64,000 nucleotides of DNA from Nitrospirillum viridazoti (GCF_007827975.1 NZ_VITT01000002.1); one strand, 5' to 3'. Positions 25,066 through 33,468 are shown, counted from the first letter of the stretch. Made by a program: numbers and translations. The notes: generated by a model from the letters alone, not told the origin.

Positions 25066-25488
25066 TCAGGATGCGGACGAGGAAGGGATGTGGGATTTCA
25101 GGTCATGCCAGGCCACGAGAACGAAGCCGCCGACCAGTCCCAGATGTTCGTAAAAGGCGTTGGCGGTCATGAAGCGCTCCTGCCCCGCCATCTCCCAGTA
25201 GCGGTTGGCCACGAAGGTGGCGAACAAGGTGAAGCCGGCCAAGGCCAGGGCGCCCATCCAGCGCAGGCGGCCGCTGAGGATCATCAGCGACGCGCCCAGC
25301 TCCAGCGCGATGACCGCCGCCGCCAGGGCGGGGTAGGCCGGCATGCCGAAGTGGCCCAGCTCCGCCACGGCGCCGCTGAAATCCAGGGCCTTGTTGATCC
25401 CGCCCTGGAGGTAGGCGGCGCAGAGGCCCAGCAGCGCCACCCACCGGACGATGGGTGGCGTCAACACGCGAGCGGCCAAGCCTTCCAT
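25066..25488 (-). CDS. DoxX family membrane protein, 140 aa
   Basis: Four hydrophobic helices are visible, including IVRWVALLGLCAAYLQGGINKALDFSG, PALAAAVIALELGASLMIL and LALAGFTLFATFVANRYW. This is the topology of DoxX proteins, which are small subunits or partners of quinone-linked redox enzymes. Its start is 2 nt from the amidohydrolase stop, so the two are co-translated. A link between substrate oxidation and the respiratory chain is plausible but not shown. Confidence 0.85.
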   Translation of the reverse strand: MEGLAARVLTPPIVRWVALLGLCAAYLQGGINKALDFSGAVAELGHFGMPAYPALAAAVIALELGASLMILSGRLRWMGALALAGFTLFATFVANRYWEMAGQERFMTANAFYEHLGLVGGFVLVAWHDLKSHIPSSSAS

Positions 25489-25490
25489 GA

Positions 25491-27386
25491 TCAGACGGCC
25501 CAGCAGGCGCAGCCCAGGGCGCCCCAGAACGACTTCAGGTCGCGGATGGGCAGCTTGGCCGACCAGGCGGTGGCGTGGCTGTGGCCATGTACGCCGCAGG
25601 CGCTGTCGCAGCCGCAGGACTGGGCCGCCTGGCGCTGCAGCTTGGTGTTCGTCGGTTCCAGCAGGTTCCAGGCGCCATAGCCGCCGAAGGTCCGCACCGG
25701 CGACCAGTCGGGCATGGCCGGCGGGATGGGGGCGGCGTCATGGTTGGCGAAGTCGCCGGCGCCGTAGACCACCTTGCCGCCCACCACGGTCAGCAGGGCG
25801 GTGGTGTCGGCGATCTCATCCTCGGCACAGGCGAAGAAGTCGCGGTCGGGCACGATCAGGTCGGCCAGCTGGCCTTCCTGGATGCGGCCCTTCTTGCCTT
25901 CCTCGTTGGAGAACCAGGTGGTGTTCTCCGTCCACATGCGCAGGGCCGTTTCGCGGTCCAGGCAGTTGGCGCGGGGGTAGAGGTGCAGGCCGCCCACCGT
26001 CTTGCCAGTGATGAGCCAGGCCAGCGAGACCCAGGGGTTGTAGCTGGCGACGCGGGTGGCGTCGGTGCCGGCGGAAACCTTCACGCCCTTTTCCAGGATG
26101 CGCGCCACCGGCGGCGTGGCCGCCGCCGCCCCCAGGCCATAGCGCTCCACGAAATATTCGCCTTGATAGGCCATGCGGTGCTGCACGGCGATGCCGCCGC
26201 CCAGGGCCGCGATGCGGTCGATGGAGTCGTCGGAGATGGTCTCGGCGTGATCGAAGAACCAGTTCAGGCCCTCAAGCGGCACGTCCTGGTTCACCTTCTC
26301 GAACACGTCTAGCGCGCGGCTGATGGTCTCGTCATAGGTCGCGTGCATGCGCCAGGGCCAGCGGTTCTGCGCCAGGATGCGCACCACCTCCTCCAGGTCG
26401 CCCTCCATTTCCGGCGCCATGTCGGGGCGAGGCTGGCGGAAATCCTCGAAGTCCGCGGCGGAGAACACCAGCATCTCGCCGGCGCCGTTGTGGCGGAAAT
26501 AGTCGGTGCCCTGCTTGTAGGTCGAGGTCCGCGTCCAGTTCAGGAAGTCGTCCTTCTCGCCCTTGGGCTTCTGCGTGAACAGGTTGTAGGCCAGGCGGAT
26601 GGTCAGCTGGTCCTCATCCGCCAGCTTCTGAATGACCTCATAGTCATCAGGATAGTTCTGGAAGCCGCCGCCGGCGTCGATGGCGCCGGTGACGCCCAGC
26701 CGGTTCAGCTCGCGCATGAAATGGCGGGTGGAGTTCACCTGGTATTCGAAGGGTAGCTTGGGCCCCTTGGCCAGGGTGGCGTAGAGGATGGCGGCGTTGG
26801 GCTTGGCCAGCAGCAGGCCGGTGGGGTTGCCCTTGGCGTCGCGCAGGATCTGGCCGCCCGGCGGTTCCGGCGTGTCTTTGGTGTAGCCCACGGCGCGCAG
26901 GGCGGCCCCGTTCAGCAGCGCGCGGTCATAAAGGTGCAGGATGAACACCGGCGTGTCGGGCGCCACGGCGTTCAGCTCCTCAATGGTGGGCAGGCGCTTT
27001 TCCACGAACTGATGCTCGGTGAAGCCGCCGACCACGCGCACCCACTGCGGGGCGGGGGTAATGGCCACCTGGCGCTTCAGCATGGCCATGGCGTCGGCCA
27101 GCGACCGCACGCCGTCCCAGCGCAGTTCCATGTTGAAGTTCAGGCCGCCACGGATGATGTGCAGATGGTTGTCGATCAGGCCGGGCAGGACGCGGCGGCC
27201 CTTCAGGTCGATCACCTTGGTGGCCGGGCCGGCATGGGCCATCACCTCATGCTCCCCACCGACCTTCAGGAAGCGGCCATCCTTCACGGCCACGGCGGTG
27301 GCGGTGGGGTTGGCGCGATCCAGCGTGGTGAACAGGCCGTGATGCAGGATCAGGTCGGCCGTCTGGACATCGGCAGCGGTGGTCAT
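25491..27386 (-). CDS. Amidohydrolase (TIM-barrel, YtcJ-like) with Cys/His-rich tail, 631 aa
   Basis: A metal-dependent hydrolase of the amidohydrolase-3 group. VLPGLIDNHLHII gives the N-terminal metal ligands (HxH), WRMHATYDETISRALD and WFFDHAETISDDSIDRI the next His residues, and SAGTDATRVASYNPW the catalytic Asp region. ADLILHHGLFTTLD and ADLIVPDRDFFA form the flanking beta-sandwich. The last 45 residues are unusual: CGCDSACGVHGHSHATAW and GALGCACWAV are rich in Cys and His and look like an added metal-binding segment. Substrate is unknown. It lies between XapX and DoxX genes in one operon. Confidence 0.85.
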   Translation of the reverse strand: MTTAADVQTADLILHHGLFTTLDRANPTATAVAVKDGRFLKVGGEHEVMAHAGPATKVIDLKGRRVLPGLIDNHLHIIRGGLNFNMELRWDGVRSLADAMAMLKRQVAITPAPQWVRVVGGFTEHQFVEKRLPTIEELNAVAPDTPVFILHLYDRALLNGAALRAVGYTKDTPEPPGGQILRDAKGNPTGLLLAKPNAAILYATLAKGPKLPFEYQVNSTRHFMRELNRLGVTGAIDAGGGFQNYPDDYEVIQKLADEDQLTIRLAYNLFTQKPKGEKDDFLNWTRTSTYKQGTDYFRHNGAGEMLVFSAADFEDFRQPRPDMAPEMEGDLEEVVRILAQNRWPWRMHATYDETISRALDVFEKVNQDVPLEGLNWFFDHAETISDDSIDRIAALGGGIAVQHRMAYQGEYFVERYGLGAAAATPPVARILEKGVKVSAGTDATRVASYNPWVSLAWLITGKTVGGLHLYPRANCLDRETALRMWTENTTWFSNEEGKKGRIQEGQLADLIVPDRDFFACAEDEIADTTALLTVVGGKVVYGAGDFANHDAAPIPPAMPDWSPVRTFGGYGAWNLLEPTNTKLQRQAAQSCGCDSACGVHGHSHATAWSAKLPIRDLKSFWGALGCACWAV

Positions 27387-27389
27387 TTA

Positions 27390-27677
27390 TCAGGTCCCTT
27401 TAGCGGTATCGGGTGCGGCGGCATCCGCGGCGGCTTTGGGCGCGCCTTGCGGCAAGTGGCCGAACATGTGCGGGCGCACCTGTTCCTGCATCCAGGACAG
27501 GGCGGCCGGTTCCTTGGCCCACAGGGTCTTCAGCAGGGGCGGGATCTGCTCGCCCACCAGGATGCCCAGCAGGCCGACCAGGGCCACCACGGGCGGGGCG
27601 GGTGACCGGACGTTGATCAGGGCGTAGATGACGCCCACCAGCAATCCGGCACCCAGCGACATGAGGTAGATTTTCAT
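27390..27677 (-). CDS. XapX domain membrane protein, 95 aa
   Basis: The N-terminal 55 residues (MKIYLMSLGAGLLVGVIYAL ... PAPPVVALVGLLGILVGEQ) match the XapX/DUF1427 domain, two membrane spans with a conserved PAPP turn. The C-terminal 40 residues are soluble and poorly ordered (QGAPKAAADAAAPDTAKGT). XapX is associated with xanthosine or purine-related operons in enterobacteria but has no defined activity. Its start at ATG 27677 is preceded by GGGAGG. It follows the isochorismatase-like gene and precedes the amidohydrolase by 3 nt. Confidence 0.85.
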   Translation of the reverse strand: MKIYLMSLGAGLLVGVIYALINVRSPAPPVVALVGLLGILVGEQIPPLLKTLWAKEPAALSWMQEQVRPHMFGHLPQGAPKAAADAAAPDTAKGT

Positions 27678-27744
27678 AAGAGGGCGACCTCCCTGCCGCC
27701 GGAAGAAGGACGCGGCCGGGCGTATACCCGGCCGCACCGACGGT

Positions 27745-28398
27745 TCAGCCCTCGTGGGCGTTGAACATGGTCTTGGCGTAGGTGATGCCCAGGCCGTAGG
27801 CGCCGCCCCACTTCTTGGCGATGCCGGTGGTCATGTCATAGGTCTCGGTGCGGGCCCAGTCGCGCTGCAGCTCCAGCAGGTACTGCAGGGCGGTGACGGG
27901 ACGGGCGCCGGCCTGGACCATGCGCTCCACCGCGCGCTCGTGCGCCTCGGTCGAGACGTCGCCGCAGGCGTCGGTGATGACGTAGACCTCGAAACCCTGG
28001 TCAATGGCGGACAGGGCCGGCCCGACGATGCAGACGCTGGTCCACAGGCCGGACAGCACGATGCGCTTCTTGCCGATGGCGTTGATCTGCTTGATCACCG
28101 CGGCGTCTTCCCAGGTGTTCATGGACGTGCGGTCCAGCAGGTCCTGGCCGGGGAAGGCGTCGGTGATCTCGGCGTACATCGGGCCGGAGAAGCTGCTTTT
28201 CGCCACCGTGGTCAGGATGGTCGACACCTTGAAGCCGGCGGCGGCGTTGGCCACCAGGGCGGCATTGTTGCGCAGCGTGATGGCGTCGATCGAATGCGTC
28301 GCGAACGACATCTGCGACTGGAAATCGATCATGATCAGGGTGTGATCGGTGGGGGTCAGCAGCTTGGCGCCGGGGGTGGGCGTGGCCGTGATGGACAT
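27745..28398 (-). CDS. Isochorismatase-like (YcaC-type) cysteine hydrolase, 217 aa
   Basis: The Asp-Lys-Cys catalytic triad of this superfamily can be placed: Asp25 in LIMIDFQSQM, a Lys in TVAKSSFSG, and Cys in LSGLWTSVCIVGPALSAIDQG. ITDACGDVSTEAHERAVERM is the matching substrate-loop segment. Such enzymes hydrolyse amides, carbamates or vinyl ethers. It is the first gene of a seven-gene reverse operon (with XapX, amidohydrolase, DoxX, VOC protein, porin and DUF1275). The 246-nt upstream gap to the PAP2 gene must hold the promoter; I see no clear operator there. Confidence 0.87.
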   Translation of the reverse strand: MSITATPTPGAKLLTPTDHTLIMIDFQSQMSFATHSIDAITLRNNAALVANAAAGFKVSTILTTVAKSSFSGPMYAEITDAFPGQDLLDRTSMNTWEDAAVIKQINAIGKKRIVLSGLWTSVCIVGPALSAIDQGFEVYVITDACGDVSTEAHERAVERMVQAGARPVTALQYLLELQRDWARTETYDMTTGIAKKWGGAYGLGITYAKTMFNAHEG

Positions 28399-28644
28399 GA
28401 TGTTTTCCTCGCGTAGGCTGGCGGGATTTCGAAAATGCTGCCGGACGGGATGGCCGGCACGAGGGGGAAAATGCCGCCGCGGGCCCCTTGGGGTCTTGTC
28501 GAAAGGGTCGAAGATTTGAAGCTCGAGACGGTTCAGTCACCGACGCAAGGCGCGGTACTCCCCGCGCCGCGCCGGTGTCGACGCCAACCCGGCGACCGTG
28601 GCCGCCTTGGGGTTTTCGGGGAGGGGGCGCGGGGGTAGGGGGAG

Positions 28645-29193
28645 CTACAGCACCACGAAGGTCCGGATCAGGCTGTCCAGCCACCGGACATTGAGGAAGG
28701 CCAGCGGAATGGCCACAGCCAGGGTCGCCGCCAGGTACAGGCGGGAACCCCGCTGGATGCGGCGCACCGCCCAGGGGCAGCCCGTGGCCAGCAGGCCCAG
28801 GGATCCGACAAGGAAGCCGCCGATGACATCCACCCAGGTGTGTTCCGTCAGCAGCACGCGCGACCAGCCCTCCACCAGGGCGATACTGGCCAGGGCCGTC
28901 AGGATCACCGGCAGGGCCATGCGGCCATGGCTGTGGCCACCGCGCAGATAGATGACCAGCAGTCCGCCATAGAAGGCCACCGCGAGGGTGACATGCCCGC
29001 TGGGAAAGTGCGGCAGGTCCGGGTCCGCACGCAGCATCCCGCGGATCGCCAGGGCGATCAGCAGCGACAGCACCACGCCGCCGCCCCAGGCCGCCGCCAC
29101 GCTATAATCGCGCCGCGCCAGCAGCATGCCCATAAGGGCGGCGAACACGGGCAGGACGAAGCCGATCGTGGCCAGGGTGCTCAGAAGCTGCAT
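28645..29193 (-). CDS. PAP2-family membrane phosphatase, 182 aa
   Basis: Six hydrophobic helices surround the PAP2 signature: FPSGHVTLAV (motif 2, with catalytic His) and SRVLLTEHTWVDVIGG (motif 3, SR-x5-H-x3-D with the nucleophile His). Motif 1 (K-x6-RP) is degenerate, reduced to Arg residues around RGMLRADPDLP. These enzymes dephosphorylate undecaprenyl pyrophosphate or phosphatidic acid derivatives on the periplasmic side. It adjoins a sugar-transferase remnant, which fits a lipid-carrier role in polysaccharide synthesis. ATG 29193 was preferred to an overlapping GTG at 29199. Confidence 0.82.
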   Translation of the reverse strand: MQLLSTLATIGFVLPVFAALMGMLLARRDYSVAAAWGGGVVLSLLIALAIRGMLRADPDLPHFPSGHVTLAVAFYGGLLVIYLRGGHSHGRMALPVILTALASIALVEGWSRVLLTEHTWVDVIGGFLVGSLGLLATGCPWAVRRIQRGSRLYLAATLAVAIPLAFLNVRWLDSLIRTFVVL

Positions 29194-29271
29194 GTCCACC
29201 CGTCGGAGGAGCCTGGAGATGACGCCGGAGATTAGCAGGCAGCGCTGACGAACGGAACGTGTGGGTGGGTA

Positions 29272-30180
29272 TCATCGGCCCTGGCATTCCGACGCCGGCG
29301 CGCGGCCCTGACTGGGCCCCGCCTGATTGGGCCCCGATTGTGGCAGCGCCAGGGCCGACAGCTCCGGGTCGGGCACCAGCCAGACGGTGGCGGGTATGGT
29401 GCGCAGCCGTTCCAGCACGGCAGCGGTGCGATCGCCGGCCGTCCATGGCAGGGCCATGAACACGCCCACCTCCCCATGATGGGCCCCATGGCGGGCTCCA
29501 TGACGGGCCAGGAAGTCGAACAGGTCCTCCAGGCCGCCCAGATAGGGTGGCTGGCGGGGCGAGGCATCACCATCGGGGGGCCCGTCGCCGAACATGCCCA
29601 GCAACTCGATCTCATAGTCCGTACGACCGGCCATTTCCTTCACCCGGCGCAGGACGGTGGGGCCGGAGCCGACGATGACGGCGTGGCGAACCCGCCAGCG
29701 GCGGGCGATGGCCAGGGGCACGAGGGCGCCTTCCAGACGATGGGCCGGGACCAGGGCGCCGGTGGCCAGCACGGACCACACGGCGATCCAGGCGATGGTG
29801 GCGACGCCGCCGTCATTGGCCAGCGCCACCGCCAGCAGGCAGGCGAACAAGGCCGCCATCACCTGGGCAACCATGGACCAGGACGGTTCATCGGAGTGGC
29901 GCGGCCGAGCATGGCGGCCCAGCATCCAGGCCAGGATGACGTGCGCGGGGCCGGCGGCCAGACACAGGCCGATGCGCAAGTCGTCGGCCGGGACCAGTCC
30001 GGCGTTCACCGCCAGCGAGAGCAGAATGCCGCCCAGGGACGCCACCGCCCCCGCTTCCAGCAGCGACCACAGCACCTTGAACGCCCTACGGCTCAGGCCC
30101 AGGTTGAAGCTCACCGGCGGGCGGGCGGGTGCGTCGGCGGCGCGGAGGGTACTGGTCGGGGAGCGCCAGGTGTGGTCCAT
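29272..30180 (-). CDS. N-terminal half of a WcaJ/ExoY-type sugar transferase, catalytic domain missing
   Basis: The first 140 residues contain four to five membrane spans. They are followed by a Rossmann-like nucleotide-fold segment (HAVIVGSGPTVLRRVKEM; ELLGMFGDGPP; YLGGLEDLFDFLARH; VFMALPWTAGDRTAAVLERL) as in the CoA-binding-like domain of undecaprenyl-phosphate glucose phosphotransferases. The C-terminal bacterial sugar-transferase domain is absent: the protein ends in a low-complexity tail (PQSGPNQAGPSQGRAP) and the next 78 nt to the PAP2 gene encode nothing similar. It is either a decayed gene or a stand-alone regulatory subunit. Codon usage remains normal, so I kept it as a CDS. Confidence 0.65.
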   Translation of the reverse strand: MDHTWRSPTSTLRAADAPARPPVSFNLGLSRRAFKVLWSLLEAGAVASLGGILLSLAVNAGLVPADDLRIGLCLAAGPAHVILAWMLGRHARPRHSDEPSWSMVAQVMAALFACLLAVALANDGGVATIAWIAVWSVLATGALVPAHRLEGALVPLAIARRWRVRHAVIVGSGPTVLRRVKEMAGRTDYEIELLGMFGDGPPDGDASPRQPPYLGGLEDLFDFLARHGARHGAHHGEVGVFMALPWTAGDRTAAVLERLRTIPATVWLVPDPELSALALPQSGPNQAGPSQGRAPASECQGR

Positions 30181-30439
30181 GATGGGCCTATCGGTTCACC
30201 GCCCGGTGGAGCTAGACACTTAATGAACAGGGTTTTAGACCAGGCGAGAGCAAGATAGTCCATTGCTGCTGATTAATGGCCCGTTAATATTGCCGCTATG
30301 CATGGGGTTAGGTTCTGGCTTTGACTCCGTCAAGCCAGGCAAGACCTCAGGAAATCGGTCATCAATCCGGTTGGTGCTGATCGGTGGCGGGAAGGGGCGG
30401 GGATGGCCGGCGGTTGATGGGAGAGACGGGAAAAGTCCC
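30181..30439. other. AT-rich intergenic region with imperfect palindrome
   Basis: This 259-nt gap precedes the truncated sugar-transferase gene and is richer in A/T than its neighbours. ATTAATGG-C-CCGTTAAT at 30272-30288 is an inverted repeat with one mismatch in 8 bp, suitable as a regulator site. No gene is supported. Confidence 0.35.
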
Positions 30440-30952
30440 TTAGGCCGGTCCATCGTCCAGGCGGAAGATGACCTCCTCCACCATGCGGTTCAGGCTGGGC
30501 GCGTGCGCCTGGTCGCTGCCCACGGCGTGGAAGCCGGCGCGGGACAGGACCCGGGCCGAGGCCATGTTGCTCACGGCCACGCGGGCGTACAACGGCCGGG
30601 TGGGTATGCCGGCGATGAACTGCGTCACGGCGGCGCTGGCGATACCCCGCCCCCAAAAGGCCCGGCCCAGCCAATAGGCGATGGCTGGCTGGCCTATCAG
30701 GGGGAAATGGGCGACATAGCCCGCCACGGTCCCCTTCCCCTCCGGCCCGTCCGTCACAACCGTGCGCGTCAACAAATCCGGGTTTATCCGGATGCGTGCC
30801 CACTTGGCGTCGAAGGCGATCCTGTCATCCGGCCGGGCGGCCCCAAACACCGCCATGGCGTTGGCCATGGGATCGGCCTGCTGCGCGAAGAAGATGGGCA
30901 GGTCGGCGTCGGCGACGGGGCGCAGGTACATGGGGGGCGATGCGGGGCTCAT
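30440..30952 (-). CDS. GNAT-family N-acetyltransferase, 170 aa
   Basis: The protein has the RimJ/RimL-like layout. MYLRPVADADLPIFFAQQADP is the N-terminal helix, GTVAGYVAHFP the central strand, and AYWLGRAFWGRGIASAAVTQFI the acetyl-CoA pyrophosphate loop (motif A, R/Q-x-x-G-x-G/A type: GRGIAS). VAVSNMASARVLSRAGFH is the classic ASxxVLxKxGF motif B. Its substrate (a protein N-terminus or small amine) is unknown. It is not obviously linked to its neighbours. Confidence 0.85.
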   Translation of the reverse strand: MSPASPPMYLRPVADADLPIFFAQQADPMANAMAVFGAARPDDRIAFDAKWARIRINPDLLTRTVVTDGPEGKGTVAGYVAHFPLIGQPAIAYWLGRAFWGRGIASAAVTQFIAGIPTRPLYARVAVSNMASARVLSRAGFHAVGSDQAHAPSLNRMVEEVIFRLDDGPA

Positions 30953-31000
30953 GACCCCAATGTTCCCCGCGGATGCCGCCATCGCAAGGGGTCAGACGGA

Positions 31001-31035
31001 AACACCCCCGTCCGGCGGCTCCGGACAGGGGTGTT
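31001..31035 (-). terminator. Intrinsic terminator after the xox operon
   Basis: A 15-bp stem with one mismatch is formed by 31001-31015 (AACACCCCCGTCCGG) and 31021-31035 (CCGGACAGGGGTGTT), with a 5-nt loop. Read on the minus strand it lies 30 nt after the cytochrome gene stop and is followed by a short T-containing stretch. It marks the 3' end of the six-gene xox operon. Confidence 0.65.
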
Positions 31036-31064
31036 GGGGATAGGGATTTTTGGGATGGCGCCGC

Positions 31065-31445
31065 TTACTTCAGCGTCGTCAGGTAGGCGATGACGTTGTC
31101 ACGGTCCTTCTGGTCCTTCAGGCCGACGAACACCATCTTGGTGCCCGGCACGACCGCGCGCGGGTCGGTCAGGTAGGTGTCCAGCTCCTTGGCCGTCCAT
31201 TCCTTATTGGCGCCTTTCATGGCGGCGGAATAGTCGTAGCCTGGCGCGGTGGCGGACTTGCGACCGATGATGCCGTGCAGGCTGGGGCCCACCTTGTTCA
31301 CGCCGGCGTCGATGGAATGACAGACCGCGCACTTCTTGAACACCACCTGGCCGGCGGCGGGATCACCATCCGCCAGGGCCGTTCCGGCCGTTCCACCCGC
31401 GATGATCGTGGCGGCAACCGCCGCCCAAAATCCGATACGTCGCAC
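31065..31445 (-). CDS. Class I c-type cytochrome, 126 aa
   Basis: A periplasmic electron carrier. The signal peptide (FWAAVAATIIAGGTAGTALA) is followed by a mature domain with the haem site CAVCH (Cys39, Cys42, His43), the HGIIGRKSATAPGYDYSAAM segment common in cytochrome c2/c550, and the axial Met104 in PGTKMVF. The GTG start at 31445 follows GGAGAG at correct spacing; earlier frame overlaps the preceding gene. It is the last gene of the xox operon and probably shuttles electrons from the quinoprotein or XoxG to the terminal oxidase. Confidence 0.9.
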   Translation of the reverse strand: MRRIGFWAAVAATIIAGGTAGTALADGDPAAGQVVFKKCAVCHSIDAGVNKVGPSLHGIIGRKSATAPGYDYSAAMKGANKEWTAKELDTYLTDPRAVVPGTKMVFVGLKDQKDRDNVIAYLTTLK

Positions 31446-31492
31446 TTTCCGCTCTCCTTTACCTGGTCTCTGGTCGTCGTGAACTTTTGAAC

Positions 31493-32080
31493 TCAGGGAG
31501 CCCCCGGGGATGCTGGGGGCGTCAGTGCCGTGGCAGTGGCCAGGGGCAACCCGGCGGCACGCCAACCGTCAACGCCGTCCGGGTACCAGGCGACGTTGGT
31601 GTAACCATAACCGGCGGCGCGCTTGGTTGCATTCCAGCTCATCCAGCACTCGGGCAGACAATAGAACACCAGCGGGCGGTTCTTGTCGCCCCCGCTTAAA
31701 GTCGCAAGTTGTTGCTGGAACCAGTTTTCCAGGGTTGGGTTCAGCGCGCCCCGCCCCACGTCCGGCAGCCAGACGCTGCCGGGCAGGTCATCATGGGGCA
31801 GGGGCATCCAGGGCGATCCCGGCGTCATACCGGCCGGCCGCCGGGGGGAGGGCAGCACGTCCACCAGCACCACACGGGACCCCTCCCGCGCCAGCAACTC
31901 CTGAAGGGTGGCGGTGGTCAGCACCCGGCCGCCAGCCACCGTCGCCGGCACCGGCGCCCGGTAATCATCCAGGCGATAGCCCGGTGGCTCCGGCACGGCC
32001 GGGGCCGTCTGCGCCGGTGCGGCAATGGCGGGCAGGATGGCTATCACGCTTGCCAGGACGGCCGCGGGCAGGGCCCTCAT
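31493..32080 (-). CDS. PQQ-dependent catabolism-associated CxxCW-motif (rhodanese-like) protein, 195 aa
   Basis: A secreted rhodanese-fold protein. The signal peptide is AVLASVIAILPAIAAPAQ. The signature LVFYCLPECWMSWNATKRA, followed by YGYTNVAWYPDGVDGW, matches the family described as PQQ-dependent catabolism-associated. The cysteine pair here is C-x3-C-W (Cys141, Cys145, Trp146). The family is known only by genome association with alcohol quinoprotein systems; a thiol-redox role at the periplasmic face is inferred. It overlaps the xoxJ stop by the ATGA arrangement, so translation is coupled. Confidence 0.87.
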   Translation of the reverse strand: MRALPAAVLASVIAILPAIAAPAQTAPAVPEPPGYRLDDYRAPVPATVAGGRVLTTATLQELLAREGSRVVLVDVLPSPRRPAGMTPGSPWMPLPHDDLPGSVWLPDVGRGALNPTLENWFQQQLATLSGGDKNRPLVFYCLPECWMSWNATKRAAGYGYTNVAWYPDGVDGWRAAGLPLATATALTPPASPGAP

Positions 32081-32931
32081 GGCTTGGCGCCGACGGCCCC
32101 CGGCAAGGACGCGGGGATGGGCTTGTTCTGCTCATCCAGCAAGGGGATGCCATAGTCCGCCAGCAGCTTGTCGACCTCAGCCCGATGGCGCTGCAGGGCC
32201 TGATCCACCGAGCGGCGCCATTCCGGCTCGTTGGCGCGCACGCCCATGGCGATGCGGAAATCCAGCCGGTCGCTGTCACCCTCGGGATCCAGGAAGGCGG
32301 CCTTCAGCGGCAGCTTGTCCTGCTTGATGTAATAGCCGGCGATGGGACCCCACAGCAGCGCAACGTCGATCTTGCGGTCGGCCAGATCCTGCAGCATGGC
32401 GCGCGAGGGCGACTCATACCGCGTGTCCACCGTCAGGGCGTAGGAGGTGGTGTGTGCCATCAGGTTATGGCGCAGCAGCAGGTCGGTGGGCGGTGTCGCC
32501 GCCACCAGGCCGAAGCGCTTGTCGGCCAAGCTGGGATCGCCGATCGAGGTGGCGGTGATGCCGGCGTCCGCCCGCGTCACGATCATGTAGCCGCTATGGT
32601 AATAGGCGTTGGTGTTGTCCATCAGCGGGTCGCCGGCCACCGTGCCCATGACCAGGTCGCACTGGCGGGCGCGCAGGGTGTTGCGCACGAAGCCCATGAC
32701 TTGGGGGAACCAGACATAGCTGACGGGCAGCTTCAGATCCTGGCCGATGATGGCGGCGATCTTGTTTTCGAACCCCTCGCCCTTCTGGTTGGAATAGGGC
32801 ATGTCGTTGGGGTCGGCGCAGACGCGCAATTCGGTGCGGGACACCAGCTCGGCCGTTTGGGCCAGGGCTTGGGATGCGGGCAGGGCCAGCGGCAGTAACG
32901 CCGCCAGCGCCAGGCGGAAGGCCGTTTTCAT
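32077..32931 (-). CDS. xoxJ: Quinoprotein-associated periplasmic binding protein (XoxJ/MxaJ family), 284 aa
   Basis: A periplasmic solute-binding-fold protein needed for assembly or activation of the Xox methanol dehydrogenase. The signal peptide (LALAALLPLALPASQALAQ) leads into ELRVCADPNDMPYSNQKGEGFENKIA, the conserved beginning of this family, then FPQVMGFVRNTLRARQCDLVMG and KIDVALLWGPIAGYY. It resembles ABC substrate-binding proteins but no transporter lies nearby. ATG 32931 starts the signal peptide. It lies 19 nt after xoxG in the reverse operon. Confidence 0.88.
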   Translation of the reverse strand: MKTAFRLALAALLPLALPASQALAQTAELVSRTELRVCADPNDMPYSNQKGEGFENKIAAIIGQDLKLPVSYVWFPQVMGFVRNTLRARQCDLVMGTVAGDPLMDNTNAYYHSGYMIVTRADAGITATSIGDPSLADKRFGLVAATPPTDLLLRHNLMAHTTSYALTVDTRYESPSRAMLQDLADRKIDVALLWGPIAGYYIKQDKLPLKAAFLDPEGDSDRLDFRIAMGVRANEPEWRRSVDQALQRHRAEVDKLLADYGIPLLDEQNKPIPASLPGAVGAKP

Positions 32932-32950
32932 GAGGGTGCCGCCGTTGTTC

Positions 32951-33403
32951 TCAGTCCCCGATGCGCTGCGGCCGGCCGCGGCCGATGGCGCCATCGGATC
33001 GGGCCTTCAGATAGCCGTAGATGTCGTCCAGGTAGTTCGCCACGTCCTCCGTCGTGCCGAAGGACGGCATGACGTTGTTGTTGGCGGTGTTCACGTTCTT
33101 GCGGCCGTTGATCACCGTCTCGGCGAAGGTGTCGTAGTCCATGTGCTTCAGGCTGTCGGTCAGGTCCGGGGCGTAGGAACTGCCGGCCCCGTCAGGACCA
33201 TGGCACCGCATGCAGGACTCGCCATAGCGGCGATAGCCGTTGTAGGTGCCGGGATCGACCTTGCCGCCTTCGACCTTATAGGGTTTGGCCTCGGCCGCCA
33301 CCTTGGTGGCGGTCGGCGCGCTACCATCGCCGGCGCCGGCGGCGACGCTCAAGGGCAGGGCCAGAAGGGTGACGGCAGCGGCCAGCGCCAAGCGTTTCGG
33401 CAT
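32951..33403 (-). CDS. xoxG: Cytochrome c associated with XoxF (XoxG-like), 150 aa
   Basis: The likely direct electron acceptor of the XoxF dehydrogenase in the periplasm. A signal peptide (LALAAAVTLLALPLSVAAG) is followed by GGKVDPGTYNGYRRYGESCMRCHGPDGAG with haem ligands Cys64, Cys67 and His68, and NNNVMPSFG supplying the probable axial Met. This spacing is characteristic of methanol-metabolism c-type cytochromes. ATG 33403 has AGAGG about 9 nt upstream. An intrinsic terminator-like hairpin separates it from xoxF, so its level may be lower than that of the dehydrogenase. Confidence 0.88.
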   Translation of the reverse strand: MPKRLALAAAVTLLALPLSVAAGAGDGSAPTATKVAAEAKPYKVEGGKVDPGTYNGYRRYGESCMRCHGPDGAGSSYAPDLTDSLKHMDYDTFAETVINGRKNVNTANNNVMPSFGTTEDVANYLDDIYGYLKARSDGAIGRGRPQRIGD

Positions 33404-33468
33404 CAGTCGGACCTCTTTTCGCGAAGTGGGGAGTCCAGGCATGTGTGCTCTAGCTCAAGGGGCAAAGA

